Notes: generated from the sequence alone by a model not told the origin. Numbered from the stretch's first letter, positions 1 through 8,898 are shown. The stretch is 64,000 bases of DNA from Rubellimicrobium mesophilum DSM 19309 (GCF_000600335.2 NZ_KK088604.1:62001-126000), one strand, 5' to 3'. Made by a program: numbers and translations.

Positions 1-212
1 CGGACGGCGCGGGTGCCGTCGTGGAGCAGCCAGTCGCCCACCGCGAAGCGTCCCGTCCCCTCGGGGGCGAGAAGGCGGAGCCCGCCGGGCAGGACGGTCA
101 GGTGGCTCCTCTGCACCTCGGCCACGCGGGCGGGCGAAAGGGGTTCGCCAGGGGTGACCTGGCGGGCGAAATGGGGGGTCCAGCCCAGGCTGGACAGATC
201 GGTGTCGATCAA
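1..212 (-). CDS. rsgA: Ribosome small-subunit GTPase RsgA, N-terminal part (runs off left edge)
   Basis: Only about 70 N-terminal codons are in the window. The readable protein contains LGWTPHFARQ, RVAEVQRSHLTVL and GDWLLHDGT, the pattern of the N-terminal OB-fold domain of RsgA. RsgA is a cytoplasmic GTPase that assists late maturation of the 30S subunit; its circularly permuted GTPase and zinc domains would lie off-window. No ATG is available. An in-frame TGA lies about ten codons upstream of TTG at 210-212, and that TTG is the only start codon before the conserved part, so a TTG start is inferred. Identification rests on a short stretch, so confidence is moderate. Confidence 0.7.
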   Translation of the reverse strand, partial: MIDTDLSSLGWTPHFARQVTPGEPLSPARVAEVQRSHLTVLPGGLRLLAPEGTGRFAVGDWLLHDGTRAV

Positions 213-356
213 GATGAGGGTCCCGGAACGAAGGAAGGTTCACGCGGGAGGACCCGCGCGCGGCTTCGCATCGGGCAGCGGAGGCCTTTAGCGGCGTCCG
301 GCCCGGAGGGTGACGGCAATCTCCATCTTCGCCCTCCCTGTTCCAGGGGTCCTACG

Positions 357-457
357 GTGAGAGGCTGGACACGACCCAGACGGGTCTCGTTGCGGCTGCT
401 TCCTTCCGGACCTGACCGGGTTGGCGAGGCGCCTGCCCGCGCCAACCTCTCGGGCCC
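357..457 (-). ncRNA. ffs: 4.5S signal recognition particle RNA (small bacterial type)
   Basis: Read on the minus strand, this region contains GGTCAGGTCCGGAAGGAAGC, the invariant SRP RNA core that includes the GGAA tetraloop and binds the M domain of Ffh. The ends pair: GAGAGGTTGG (442-451) with CCAGCCTCTC (359-368) gives a ten-pair terminal stem with one G-U. The RNA joins Ffh to deliver membrane proteins co-translationally to the translocon. The exact 5' and 3' ends are estimated from the closing stem. No U-rich terminator is visible after the stem. Confidence 0.93.
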
Positions 458-550
458 GCATATAGGCCCGCCCGGCCCTTCACGCAAGGACGTTGCCAGG
501 GACACCCCTGACAGGGCAGCATCGCAGCGAGCCATGGCCCGAGGAGCCCC

Positions 551-1924
551 ATGCCCCGTCTCATCGAGATCGACTGGCCCGACCACGGGATGCCGGACCT
601 GCCCCCTGCCCTTTCCCTCGCCGAGCTCGACGCGCGGCTCGACCTCGTGCGGGCCGGCATGGAGGCGCGGGGCTTCGGGACGCTCGTCGTCTATGGCGAC
701 CGGGAGCACGCGGCGAACCTCCACTGGCTCACCGGCTTCGACCCGCGCTTCGAGGAGGCGCTGCTGGTCGTCACGCCCGGCGCGGCGCAGCTCCTCGTGG
801 GCAACGAGTGCCTGCCCTATGCCGATATCTCGCCCCTGGTGGCCGCAGGGCGGATCGCCGCGCATCTGGTGCCGTCGCTGTCGCTGATCTCGCAGCCGCG
901 CCGGGGGATGCGGCTGCGCGAGGCCATCGAGCGGTTCGTCCCGATGGGCGGCCGGATCGGCGCGGCGGGGTGGAAGTACTGGGGGCCGGAGGAGGTGGAC
1001 AACCCGGCCACCGCGCTCGACCTCCCCTCCGTGCTGGCGGACCTCCTGCGGACCCGGGGGCGCGTGGAGAACGCGGGCGAGATGTTCATGCACCCCGGCC
1101 ACGGGCTGCGCTGCACCGTGGATGCCGCCGAGATCGCGCGGCTCGAGTTCGCGAACGCGGTGGCGGCTCGGGCCGTGCGGCGGATGGCCTTCGCGCTGCG
1201 CGAGGGAATGACCGACTTCGAGGCGGTGGAGGAGGCGCGCCTCCCCGGGCTGCCGCTCTCCTGCCACGTCACCTTCGCCACCGGCGCCCGCGCCCATCAG
1301 GGGATGTCGAGCCCGACGGGGGAGGTGCTGCGGCGGGGGTCGCCGGCCAGCTTCAACGTCGCGCCGCAGGGCGCCAACATCTGCCGGGCGGGCTGGGTCG
1401 CCACGAGCGAGGCCGACCTGCCGGAGGGGGCGCGGGACACGCTGGGCGCCTTCGTGGGACCCTACTTCGAGGCCATGTCGGACTGGTGCGGCCTCATGCG
1501 GCCGGGCGTCGGCGGCGGGCAGGTCTGGGAGCACATGATGAACCGCCTGCCCCCGGACCTCTTCGGCGTGACGCTGAACCCGGGGCACCTGATCGGGATG
1601 GACGAGTGGATATCCTCCCCCGTCTTCCGCGACTCCGACCTTCCGCTGAGGTCGGGTATGGCGATGCAGATGGACGTGATCCCGGGGCATCCCGTTCACG
1701 CCACCACCCGGCTCGAGGACGGCTACGTGATCGCCGACGAGGCGCTGCGCGCCGACCTCGCCGCGCGGTTCCCGGAGGTCGCCGGTCGCTGCGAGGCGCG
1801 GGCGGGGTTCATGCGCGGGACGCTCGGCATGGACGTGCCGGAGACCCTGCTGCCGCTCGCCGACACCTGCGGGATCCTGGCGCCGTTCCTGCTGGCGCCC
1901 CGCCGGGTGCTGACGCTCGGCTGA
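551..1924 (+). CDS. M24-fold (Xaa-Pro peptidase/creatinase-like) protein with altered metal site
   Basis: A 457-residue protein with the two-part architecture of the Xaa-Pro aminopeptidase/creatinase family: a creatinase-type N-terminal domain (about 1-185) and a pita-bread C-terminal domain. The start has GAGGAG upstream at good spacing. The metal ligands of true M24 peptidases are only partly kept. The His of the GH-IG motif is seen in NPGHLIGMDEW and the last Glu in TRLEDGY, but the two Asp positions read FNVAPQGANICRAGW and the Glu before the last reads Asp (MDVIPG). It may therefore be a metal-independent, creatinase-like hydrolase or an inactive homologue. The substrate is unknown and no operon partner is evident. 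Confidence 0.85.
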   Translation: MPRLIEIDWPDHGMPDLPPALSLAELDARLDLVRAGMEARGFGTLVVYGDREHAANLHWLTGFDPRFEEALLVVTPGAAQLLVGNECLPYADISPLVAAGRIAAHLVPSLSLISQPRRGMRLREAIERFVPMGGRIGAAGWKYWGPEEVDNPATALDLPSVLADLLRTRGRVENAGEMFMHPGHGLRCTVDAAEIARLEFANAVAARAVRRMAFALREGMTDFEAVEEARLPGLPLSCHVTFATGARAHQGMSSPTGEVLRRGSPASFNVAPQGANICRAGWVATSEADLPEGARDTLGAFVGPYFEAMSDWCGLMRPGVGGGQVWEHMMNRLPPDLFGVTLNPGHLIGMDEWISSPVFRDSDLPLRSGMAMQMDVIPGHPVHATTRLEDGYVIADEALRADLAARFPEVAGRCEARAGFMRGTLGMDVPETLLPLADTCGILAPFLLAPRRVLTLG

Positions 1925-2093
1925 GAGGCGAGGCGCCCCACGCGCCAGGCACGTGTTTCGCCTCCCTGATCGGGCTTCGTCTCGCGCCGGCCGGGACGGG
2001 GTGTCGAGGACCATGACCAGAGCGCCAGGGAGCGCGGGTGCGGGATCGCAGGCTACGGGGGCGACCTCGTGCCGTCGAGCGGAGCTCCTCCCC

Positions 2094-2351
2094 TCAGGGC
2101 CCCTGAGCCCCGCCCTGGTCGCCGCCAGTGGCGACGGCCTGCTCGGACGGGTGCAGCAGGAAGGTGATGTCGGAGATGTGCGAGTTGCCCAGCTCGGCCC
2201 CGACCCCGGCCGAGACGTCCTTGGCGCCTTCCGCGACGTGGAGGACGACCAGAACCGCCAGCCCGATCATGGCGCCGGCCAGGGCGACCCAATCTATGGC
2301 CACGCCGCCGTCCTCGTCCCTCAGGAGCCGCGCAAGACACGCGCCGAACAT
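2094..2351 (-). CDS. Small Flp-type pilin-like membrane protein
   Basis: An 85-residue protein. Near the N terminus it has LLRDEDGGVAIDWVALAG followed by a hydrophobic helix to about residue 40. This resembles Flp/Fap type IVb prepilins, where a short basic leader ends in Gly before an A-I-E-Y helix; here Asp replaces the usual Glu. The start at 2349-2351 was chosen because GGGCGG lies just upstream; a longer ORF reaches 2414 but has no ribosome site. No tad/cpa assembly genes are nearby, so it is either an orphan pilin whose machinery lies elsewhere or an unrelated small membrane protein. Confidence 0.65.
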   Translation of the reverse strand: MFGACLARLLRDEDGGVAIDWVALAGAMIGLAVLVVLHVAEGAKDVSAGVGAELGNSHISDITFLLHPSEQAVATGGDQGGAQGP

Positions 2352-2549
2352 GATCCGCCCTTTTGGCCGCCGAACCGTTTTGAGGCAGCCTCTCGGGCAC
2401 GAATGTGTCAGCACATGGGCATTCGGGGCCGGAGCCGGCGGATCGGCAAGGACCCGCCGCCGCTCGCAGCGGCTCTGGGCCCCGAGGCGGCCGTCCCGTT
2501 CGCTTGCCGTAGGGTCCGCTTGGGCCTGGCCGGCGACGGGCCTCCGACG

Positions 2550-3026
2550 TCATACCGGCAGGGCCGTCGTCTGGCGCACGGTGCGGAGCGCGAAGCTCGA
2601 CTGGATCTGCGCAACGCCGGGGATGGTGGCGAGGCTCCGGCGGTGGATTCGGGCGAAATCCTCGGTGTCGAGCGCCGCCACCTTGAGGAGGTAGTCGGCC
2701 GAGCCCGACATGAGGTGGCATTCCAGCACCTCCGGGATGCGGGCGACCGCCTTCTCGAACGAGTCGAGCACCTCGTCCGCCTGGCCCTGGAGCGTGACCT
2801 CCACGAAGACCGTCGTCGTCCGGCCGAGTTTGCGGGGGTCGAGCAGCGCCACGTAGCCTGCGATGTAGCCGTCCTCCTCCAGCCGCTGGACGCGCCTGTG
2901 GCTGGCAGAGGGCGAGAGGCCCACCCGCTCCGAGAGGTCCTGGTTCGAGAGTCGACCCTGCTTCTGGAGGGTCTCGAGGATGCGGCGGTCTATGGCGTCG
3001 AGCTTGGCGGCAGAGGAAGAGGACAC
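2550..3026 (-). CDS. Lrp/AsnC-family regulator, probable AldR-type regulator of ald
   Basis: A 158-residue Lrp/AsnC protein. A winged helix-turn-helix occupies about residues 9-60 (LDAIDRRILETLQ, LSPSASHRRVQRLEEDGYI), followed by a RAM ligand-binding domain to about 150 (VLECHLMSGSADYLLKV). The start is GTG at 3024-3026 with GGAGA upstream. It is divergent from alanine dehydrogenase across a 124-bp gap that holds a 15-bp palindrome. In proteobacteria this arrangement usually means the regulator senses an amino acid, often alanine, and activates ald. Control of ald is inferred from position. Length and domains are typical. Confidence 0.93.
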   Translation of the reverse strand: MSSSSAAKLDAIDRRILETLQKQGRLSNQDLSERVGLSPSASHRRVQRLEEDGYIAGYVALLDPRKLGRTTTVFVEVTLQGQADEVLDSFEKAVARIPEVLECHLMSGSADYLLKVAALDTEDFARIHRRSLATIPGVAQIQSSFALRTVRQTTALPV

Positions 3027-3083
3027 AAGAATCTCCGGAAAACGGGCCCTTGAAGCGGATTTTCTGTATCGTGGGGCTACTTA

Positions 3084-3098
3084 GCAAGGCGATCTTGC
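3084..3098. promoter_or_regulatory. Candidate Lrp-type operator between lrp and ald
   Basis: A 15-bp palindrome, GCAAG-5 nt-CTTGC, lies in the divergent lrp/ald intergenic region, 53 bp before the ald start. The size and arm spacing fit a binding half-site for an Lrp/AsnC dimer. There is no direct evidence of binding. Confidence 0.45.
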
Positions 3099-3150
3099 CA
3101 CCCGCTTGCATCAAAACGGCGCGAGGATCGCGGCAAAGGGAGGATACATC

Positions 3151-4269
3151 ATGCGCATCGGCTGCCCCAAGGAGATCAAGCCCCAGGAGTTCCGGGTGGG
3201 CCTCACGCCCCATGCGGCGCGTGAGGCCATGTCGCGCGGCCACGAGGTCGTCGTCGAGGCGGGCGCCGGGCTGGGCGCGGGCTTCTCGGACGCGGACTAC
3301 GTGGCACATGGGGCGCGCATCGCGGACACCGCCGAGGAGGTCTTCGCGACTGCCGACCTGATCGTGAAGGTCAAGGAGCCGCAGGCCGCCGAGCGCAAGC
3401 GCCTGCGCGAGGGTCAGGTGCTGTTCACCTACCTCCACCTCGCGCCCGACCCGGAGCAGGCCAAGGACCTCATGGAATCGGGGGCAACCTGCGTCGCCTA
3501 CGAGACTGTTACGGACGCGCGGGGCGGGCTGCCGCTGCTCGCGCCCATGTCCGAGGTTGCCGGCCGGCTCGCGCCGCAGGTGGGCGCCTGGACGCTGCAG
3601 AAGGCCAATGGCGGGCGCGGGGTGCTGCTGGGCGGCGTGCCCGGCGTGCGGCCGGCGCGGGTCGTCATCATCGGCGGTGGCGTGGTCGGCACGGCCGCGG
3701 CCCGCGTCGCGGTCGGCATGGGGGCCAACGTCACCGTGCTCGACCGCTCGCTGCCGCGGCTCAGCTATCTCGACGACATCTTCATGGGCAAGCTCACCAC
3801 CCAGTTCTCCAGCGAGGGGGCCATCGCCGAGCTGCTGCCGACGGCGGACCTCGTGATCGGCGCGGTGCTGATCCCCGGGGCGGCGGCGCCCAAGCTCGTG
3901 AGCCGCGCGCAACTCGGCCAGATGCTCCCCGGCGCGGCGCTGGTGGACGTGGCCATCGACCAGGGCGGCTGCTTCGAGACCTCGCGGGCGACCACCCACC
4001 AGGACCCGATCTACGAGGTGGACGGGATCATGCACTACTGCGTGGCCAACATGCCGGGCGCGGTGGCGCGGACCTCCACCCAGGCGCTGGGCAACGCCAC
4101 CCTGCCCTTCCTCCTCGCGCTCGCGGACAAGGGCTGGAAGCGGGCGCTGGCCGAGGACGCGCACCTGAAGAACGGGCTCAACGTCCATGCCGGGCGCATC
4201 GCCCATCCGGCGGTGGCCGAGGCGCTGGGGCTGCCGCTCCTCCAGCCCGAGACGGCGCTGGCCGCCTGA
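3151..4269 (+). CDS. ald: Alanine dehydrogenase
   Basis: A 372-residue enzyme (family usual about 371) catalysing reversible NAD-dependent oxidative deamination of L-alanine to pyruvate and ammonia in the cytoplasm. Family active-site positions are present in register: Arg15, Lys75 (VKVKEP) and His96 (TYLHLAP). The Rossmann glycine motif is [14 protein letters not shown] near residue 172. The start ATG at 3151 gives the canonical [11 protein letters not shown] terminus and follows GGGAGG. The divergent Lrp-family neighbour probably regulates it. A weak hairpin follows the stop. Confidence 0.97.
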   Translation: MRIGCPKEIKPQEFRVGLTPHAAREAMSRGHEVVVEAGAGLGAGFSDADYVAHGARIADTAEEVFATADLIVKVKEPQAAERKRLREGQVLFTYLHLAPDPEQAKDLMESGATCVAYETVTDARGGLPLLAPMSEVAGRLAPQVGAWTLQKANGGRGVLLGGVPGVRPARVVIIGGGVVGTAAARVAVGMGANVTVLDRSLPRLSYLDDIFMGKLTTQFSSEGAIAELLPTADLVIGAVLIPGAAAPKLVSRAQLGQMLPGAALVDVAIDQGGCFETSRATTHQDPIYEVDGIMHYCVANMPGAVARTSTQALGNATLPFLLALADKGWKRALAEDAHLKNGLNVHAGRIAHPAVAEALGLPLLQPETALAA

Positions 4270-4285
4270 GGACGCCCAGGCGGCC

Positions 4286-4305
4286 CCTCCCCGTCGCAGG
4301 GGAGG
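4286..4305 (+). terminator. Possible hairpin terminator after ald
   Basis: CCTCCCC-6 nt-GGGGAGG forms a seven-pair stem 16 bp after the ald stop and before the convergent mscL. There is no T-run on either side, so this is a weak candidate. Confidence 0.35.
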
Positions 4306-4464
4306 ACGGCGTGGGGCGCAATGACGGGCAAGGTCGGCAAGGCAGGCAGGCTCCGGGTTGATTCGCCCCGAGTCTGCCAGTCGCCGGTTAACGGTTTCCT
4401 ACACGAACGCGCGGTGCGAATTCTCCCGCGCAACGCCCTGCGCGCCACAGGGCGGGTGATTCGC

Positions 4465-4947
4465 TCATTCGGCCGGCATCGTGGGCGAGGCCGCGTTCGC
4501 GGGCGGCACGTTGGAGTTGCCGGAGGCGAGGATGTTGCGGATGTCGGTCAGCAGCTCCTCCTGCGTCGGGCCCTTGGGCGCCGAGGGGACCTCCTCGCCC
4601 TTGCGCATCGCGCGGTCCTTGATGCTGTTCACGGCCTTGACCAGCAGGAACACCACGAAGGCGATGATGAGGAAGTTGATGATCGCCGTGATGAAGGAGC
4701 CGTAGGCGAAGACCGCTGCGCCCGAGTCCTTGGCCGTCTGCAGGCCCGCCCCTTCGGGCACGGTGCCGGACATGACGTAGTAGAGGTTGGAGAAGTCCAC
4801 CCCGCCGATGATGAGCCCGATGATCGGGTTGATGATGTCGGCCACGAGGCTGTTGACGATGGCGGTGAAGGCCGCGCCGATGATGATCCCCACGGCGAGG
4901 TCCATCACGTTGCCCTTGGCGATGAAGTCGCGGAACTCTTTGATCAT
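4465..4947 (-). CDS. mscL: Large-conductance mechanosensitive channel MscL
   Basis: A 160-residue inner-membrane channel that opens under membrane tension during osmotic downshock. It has the N-terminal amphipathic helix (MIKEFRDFIAKGNVMDLAVG), TM1 (GIIIGAAFTAIVNSLVADII), a periplasmic loop, TM2 (about residues 82-105, INFLIIAFVVFLLVKAVN) and a charged C-terminal bundle ending in a low-complexity tail. It forms homopentamers in the family. It is monocistronic and convergent with ald. The upstream minus-strand sequence contains AGAGGAG before the ATG. Confidence 0.97.
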   Translation of the reverse strand: MIKEFRDFIAKGNVMDLAVGIIIGAAFTAIVNSLVADIINPIIGLIIGGVDFSNLYYVMSGTVPEGAGLQTAKDSGAAVFAYGSFITAIINFLIIAFVVFLLVKAVNSIKDRAMRKGEEVPSAPKGPTQEELLTDIRNILASGNSNVPPANAASPTMPAE

Positions 4948-5076
4948 GTGCCTCTCCTCTTGACGCTCACGTCAAGCGGACAGTGCAAGGCTGCTGTTCG
5001 ATTTTCCACAGTTTTCTACCGGCACGGGTAGGATTAGCTCCGCTCCGACGACGATGACGCATGAAGGAGCGCCGCG

Positions 5077-5772
5077 ATGGCCGACCTGTCCGCCTTCCCG
5101 ATCACGGCCAAGTGGCCGGTGGAGGACCCCACCAAGATCCAGCTCTTCTCCTATCCCACGCCGAACGGGCAGAAGGTCTCGTGCCTCCTGGAGGAGACGG
5201 GCCTGCCCTACGAGGCGCACCGGGTGACGCTGGAGGACGCGAACGTCCGCTCGCCCGAGTTCCTGTCGCTCAACCCCAACAACAAGATCCCCGCGATCAT
5301 CGACCCCGACGGGCCGGGGGGCGAGCCCATCGGCCTCTTCGAGAGCGGGGCGATCCTGATCTACCTCGCCGAGAAATCCGGGAAGTTCCTCGGGCGGACG
5401 CCGGCCGAGCGTTACAAGGTCATCCAGTGGGTGATGTTCCAGATGGGCGGCGTGGGGCCGATGTTCGGGCAGATGGGCTTCTTCGTGCGCTACGCGGGCC
5501 GCGCGATCGAGGATCCCCGCCCCCGCGACCGCTACGTGAACGAGGCGAAGCGGCTGCTGAACGTGCTGGAGGGGCAGCTCGAGGGGAAGGAGTGGATCGC
5601 GGGCGACTACTCCATCGCCGACATGGCGATCTGCCCCTGGCTGAACGGGATCGACGGCTATGGGGCGAAGGGGCTGGTCGACTGGGACGGGCTGAGGAAC
5701 GTGCCGGCCTACCTGGACCGGTTCAACGCCCGGCCGGCGGCGCAGGCGGCGAGGAACATCCCGCCGAGGTGA
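5077..5772 (+). CDS. Glutathione S-transferase family protein (Nu-class/YfcG-like)
   Basis: A 231-residue cytosolic GST. The thioredoxin-like N-terminal domain (about 18-105) shows LFSYPTPNGQKVSCLLEE, the cis-Pro loop NNKIPAI and the glutathione-binding FESGAIL. The helical C-terminal domain follows (about 115-225, with the N-capping motif in IADMAICPW). The extended N terminus and PTPNGQKV motif match the disulfide-bond reductase (YfcG/YghU) type, which reduces small disulfides with two glutathiones. AAGGAG precedes the ATG. The substrate in this organism is unknown. The gene converges on pheT, and the gap holds a pair of inverted palindromes. Confidence 0.9.
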   Translation: MADLSAFPITAKWPVEDPTKIQLFSYPTPNGQKVSCLLEETGLPYEAHRVTLEDANVRSPEFLSLNPNNKIPAIIDPDGPGGEPIGLFESGAILIYLAEKSGKFLGRTPAERYKVIQWVMFQMGGVGPMFGQMGFFVRYAGRAIEDPRPRDRYVNEAKRLLNVLEGQLEGKEWIAGDYSIADMAICPWLNGIDGYGAKGLVDWDGLRNVPAYLDRFNARPAAQAARNIPPR

Positions 5773-5778
5773 GGCACC

Positions 5779-5864
5779 GTAGGGCGGGCTTCGGCCCGCC
5801 ACGCGACCTCGGCCATGGCGCGCACATGGATGGCGGAGCGTGGCGGGCCGAAGCCCGCCCTACG
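5779..5864. repeat. Inverted pair of palindromic (REP-like) elements
   Basis: Two hairpins, GGCGGGC-TTCG-GCCCGCC (5783-5800) and GGCGGGC-CGAA-GCCCGCC (5842-5859), stand head to head. Each is bordered by GTAGGG on the outside and CACGC on the inside, so the whole 86-bp segment is a larger inverted repeat. It fills the gap between the convergent GST and pheT genes and may act as a bidirectional terminator. Confidence 0.85.
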
Positions 5865-5891
5865 CCCTTTCCATCCCGATGCGATAGCGCC

Positions 5892-8288
5892 CTATGTCCG
5901 CAGAGTCGCCCCCGTGGCCTTCGACACCTTGTCGATGACCTTGGCGCTGATGGCCTCGATCTCCTTCTCGGTCAGCGTCGCCTCGCGGGGCTGGAGGCGG
6001 ACTGTGAGGGCGAGGGACTTCTTGCCCTCGGGCAGGCTGCCGCCCTGGAAGGCGTCGAAGACGCGGACCTCGGAGATCAGCGCCTTGTCGGCCCCCTGCG
6101 CGGCCTGGACGAGGGCCTGCGCCTCGACGCCGGCGTCCACCACGAAGGCGAAGTCGCGCTCGACCGCCTGGAGGTCGCTGGCCTCGAGCCTCGGGCGGGT
6201 GCGCCCGGTCGCGCGCGGCAGCGGCACCGCGTCGGGCCAGAGGGTGAAGGCCACGGCAGGGCCCTTCACGTCCATCGCCTTGAGGACGCGGGGGTGCAGC
6301 TCGCCGAACTCGGCCAGCACCGTCTTGGGGCCGAGCGTGACGACGCCGTGCCGCCCGGGATGCCACCACGGGGCGCCGTCGCGGCGCATCTGGAGCTTCT
6401 GGGGCGCGCCGAGGGTGGAAAGCAGCGCCTCGAGGTCGGCCTTGGCGTCGAAGACGTCGTAGGGCCGGGCGGGGCCATGGACGCCCTTGGACTGCGCGCG
6501 GCCGACGAGGAGGCCCGCGACCTCGGTCCGCTGCTCGCCGGGCTCGCCGCCCGAGAAGGTCTCGCTGGCCTCGAAGAGGGCGAGGTCGGCGAAGCCGCGC
6601 GCCTGGTTCCTCGCGGCGGCCTTGAGGAGGCCGGGGAGGAGCGAGGGACGCAGGTCGCTCAGGTCCGAGGCGATGGGGTTGCCGATCCGGCGCGCCTCGT
6701 CCCCGCCGCCGAAGAGCCGGGCCGAGGCCCCGTCGATGAAGGCGTAGGTGACGAGCTCGTTGTAGCCGAGCGCCGCCGCCATGCGGCGCGCGGCGCCGAG
6801 GCGGACCTGGGCGGGGGTGAGGACGGCCTGCGGGACGGCCGGACCCTTGGAGGGGAGCGGCTGGCCCTGGAGCCGGGTCAGCGAGGCGACGCGGGCGACC
6901 TCCTCGACGATGTCGGCGTCGCCGCGCACGTCGGGGCGCCAGGAGGGGACCCAGGCCTCGTTGCCCTCCACCCGGAAGCTAAGGGCTTCGAGAATGCGGC
7001 GCTGCTCCTCCTCGGGAAGGTCCATGCCGACGAGGGTCCTCAGGCGCGTGGGGTCGAAGCGGTAGGCGCGGGCCGTGTCGGGGACCGCGCCCGCCACGTT
7101 GCGATGGCTGGCCTCGCCCCCGGCCTCGCGCAGGATCATCGCCACGGCGCGGTCGAGGCCCTCCTCGGCAAAGGCGGGGTCCACGCCGCGCTCGAAGCGG
7201 TAGCGGGCGTCGGAGGTGATCTTCTGGGCGCGGCCCGTGGCGGCGACGCGGATCGGGTCCCAGAGGGCGGATTCGACGAGGACGTTGACCGTCTCCTCGG
7301 TCACGCCGGTCTCCTCGCCGCCCATGATGCCGGCGAGGCTCTGCGGGCCGTGGCCGTCGGCGATGACTATCTGGCCAGCGGAAAGCGCGTAGGTCTTGCC
7401 GTCGAGCGCAACCAGCGTCTCGCCGTCCTTCGCGGGGCGCACGGTCAGGCCGCCCGCCAGCTTGTCCGCGTCGAAGACGTGGAGCGGGCGGTTCAGGTCG
7501 AAGGTGAAGAAGTTGGTGACGTCCACGAGGAAGCTGATCGGACGCAGGCCGATGGCGCGGAGCCTCGCCTGCAGCCACTCGGGCGAGGGGCCGTTCCGGA
7601 CGCCCCGGATCAGGCGCGTCGCGAAGAGCGGGCAGCCGCCGTCGAGCGCGGGGTCGAGGGTCACGGTCACCGGGCTGTCAAAGGTCCCCTGGACCGAGAC
7701 CTCGGGCAGCGGCTTCAGCGTCCCGAGCCCCCGCGCGGCGAGGTCGCGCGCAATGCCGCGAAGCCCCAGCGCGTCGGGGCGGTTGGGGGTGATCTTGATC
7801 TCGATCACCGGGTCCACGCGGGCGGGGTCGTTCGCGCCCAGCCAGTCCGCGAAGCTCTCGCCCACCTCGCCCGAGGGAAGCTCGATGATGCCGTCGTGCT
7901 CCTCGGAGAGCTGGAGCTCGCGCTCGGAGGCCATCATGCCGAAGCTCTCGACGCCCCGGATCTTGCCCACGCCGATGGTCGTGTCGATGCCGGGGACGTA
8001 GACGCCGGGCTTGGCGAGGACGACCATGATCCCGGTCCGGGCGTTGGGCGCGCCGCAGACGATCTGCTTCTCGCCGTCGTCGGTCAGGACCCGGCAGACG
8101 CGGAGCTTGTCGGCGTTGGGGTGCTGCTGGGCGTCCAGCACCTTGGCGATGGTGAAGGGGCGCAGGGCGGCGGCGGGGTCGTGCAGGTCCTCCACCTCGA
8201 GGCCGAGGTCGGTCAGGGCCTCGGCGATCTCCGGCACGGAGGCCGTGGTGTCGAGGTGGTCGCGGAGCCAGGACAGGGTGAGCTTCAT
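5892..8288 (-). CDS. pheT: Phenylalanine--tRNA ligase beta subunit
   Basis: A 798-residue beta subunit of the heterotetrameric PheRS, which charges tRNA-Phe with phenylalanine in the cytoplasm; the length is typical. The N-terminal tRNA-binding OB-fold (about 40-150) contains PNADKLRVCRV. Next come the B3/B4 editing region, B5 (PLPSKGPAVPQ area and the preceding PEEEQRRILEAL) and the catalytic-like core. The C-terminal FDX-ACB domain (about 705-795) has ERDFAFVVD and SEVRVFDAF. The start MKLTLSWLRDHL is the family N terminus; a 14-codon upstream extension is not conserved. pheS is on the same strand but about 2.6 kb upstream, not adjacent. Confidence 0.97.
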   Translation of the reverse strand: MKLTLSWLRDHLDTTASVPEIAEALTDLGLEVEDLHDPAAALRPFTIAKVLDAQQHPNADKLRVCRVLTDDGEKQIVCGAPNARTGIMVVLAKPGVYVPGIDTTIGVGKIRGVESFGMMASERELQLSEEHDGIIELPSGEVGESFADWLGANDPARVDPVIEIKITPNRPDALGLRGIARDLAARGLGTLKPLPEVSVQGTFDSPVTVTLDPALDGGCPLFATRLIRGVRNGPSPEWLQARLRAIGLRPISFLVDVTNFFTFDLNRPLHVFDADKLAGGLTVRPAKDGETLVALDGKTYALSAGQIVIADGHGPQSLAGIMGGEETGVTEETVNVLVESALWDPIRVAATGRAQKITSDARYRFERGVDPAFAEEGLDRAVAMILREAGGEASHRNVAGAVPDTARAYRFDPTRLRTLVGMDLPEEEQRRILEALSFRVEGNEAWVPSWRPDVRGDADIVEEVARVASLTRLQGQPLPSKGPAVPQAVLTPAQVRLGAARRMAAALGYNELVTYAFIDGASARLFGGGDEARRIGNPIASDLSDLRPSLLPGLLKAAARNQARGFADLALFEASETFSGGEPGEQRTEVAGLLVGRAQSKGVHGPARPYDVFDAKADLEALLSTLGAPQKLQMRRDGAPWWHPGRHGVVTLGPKTVLAEFGELHPRVLKAMDVKGPAVAFTLWPDAVPLPRATGRTRPRLEASDLQAVERDFAFVVDAGVEAQALVQAAQGADKALISEVRVFDAFQGGSLPEGKKSLALTVRLQPREATLTEKEIEAISAKVIDKVSKATGATLRT

Positions 8289-8376
8289 GGAGAGGACTTT
8301 CGAACGGTCGAAGTCCTTTATGCGCCGCAAGGGTCGAGGACAAGTTCGTGGTCCGTCGGGCGAGGCGACGCCCCGG

Positions 8377-8898
8377 TCAGACGGACGGCGGACGGCGCGT
8401 GGACGGCATCAGGCAGCCCAGCAGGAGCGCGAGGTAGCCCAGGCAGGTCACTGCGGTGCGGATCAGGTGGAGCGTCCACCAGCGGTCGCGCAGGGCCTCC
8501 CATCCCGGCGGGGGCGCGTCGGGGCTCCAGCCCATGACGACCGCGTTGATCGGCTGGTTGCCGAAGCGCGTGACCAGGGCCGCGACGACGAAGAGGCCGA
8601 CCGCCGCGAGGAGCCAGGCCCTGCGGCCACCTCTCTCCATCAGCGCGAGGATGAGCGTCGCCAGGATGGCGACGGCCCCCACGACCGGGAAGAGCACGTT
8701 CATGCCCCGGATCGCGTCCTGCTGCATCTCCACGAAGGTGCCGGGGCTCAGGCCCTGGGGCGGGTAGCCGCGCCAGACGGCGAAGGTTCCGCCCGCGACG
8801 ATGCCGGCCGCCGAGAGGGCGACGACCTTGACGACGAGCGCGAGGGCTTCGTTGCGGCCCGACACCGATGAGGGGATGGGATCGAGGACGTGGGCCAT
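8377..8898 (-). CDS. DUF1772-like membrane protein
   Basis: A 173-residue integral membrane protein with about four hydrophobic helices (near residues 15-40, 65-85, 95-112 and 145-165). The overall pattern of a small, non-polar residue-rich N terminus, the FGNQPINAVVMGW turn and the C-terminal LHLIRTAVTCLGYLALL helix fits the DUF1772/anthrone-oxygenase-like family. The function in bacteria is unknown. The start was chosen at the ATG with GGGAGG upstream; an in-frame extension reaches 8934. It is the last gene before pheT in the accessory stretch between pheS and pheT. Confidence 0.75.
   Translation of the reverse strand: MAHVLDPIPSSVSGRNEALALVVKVVALSAAGIVAGGTFAVWRGYPPQGLSPGTFVEMQQDAIRGMNVLFPVVGAVAILATLILALMERGGRRAWLLAAVGLFVVAALVTRFGNQPINAVVMGWSPDAPPPGWEALRDRWWTLHLIRTAVTCLGYLALLLGCLMPSTRRPPSV

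Noticed and set aside
5061-8537. 1158-codon plus-strand frame opposite pheT
   Set aside because: It is the complement of pheT, which has complete PheRS domains. The plus frame is a Gly/Arg/Val-rich shadow produced by high GC.
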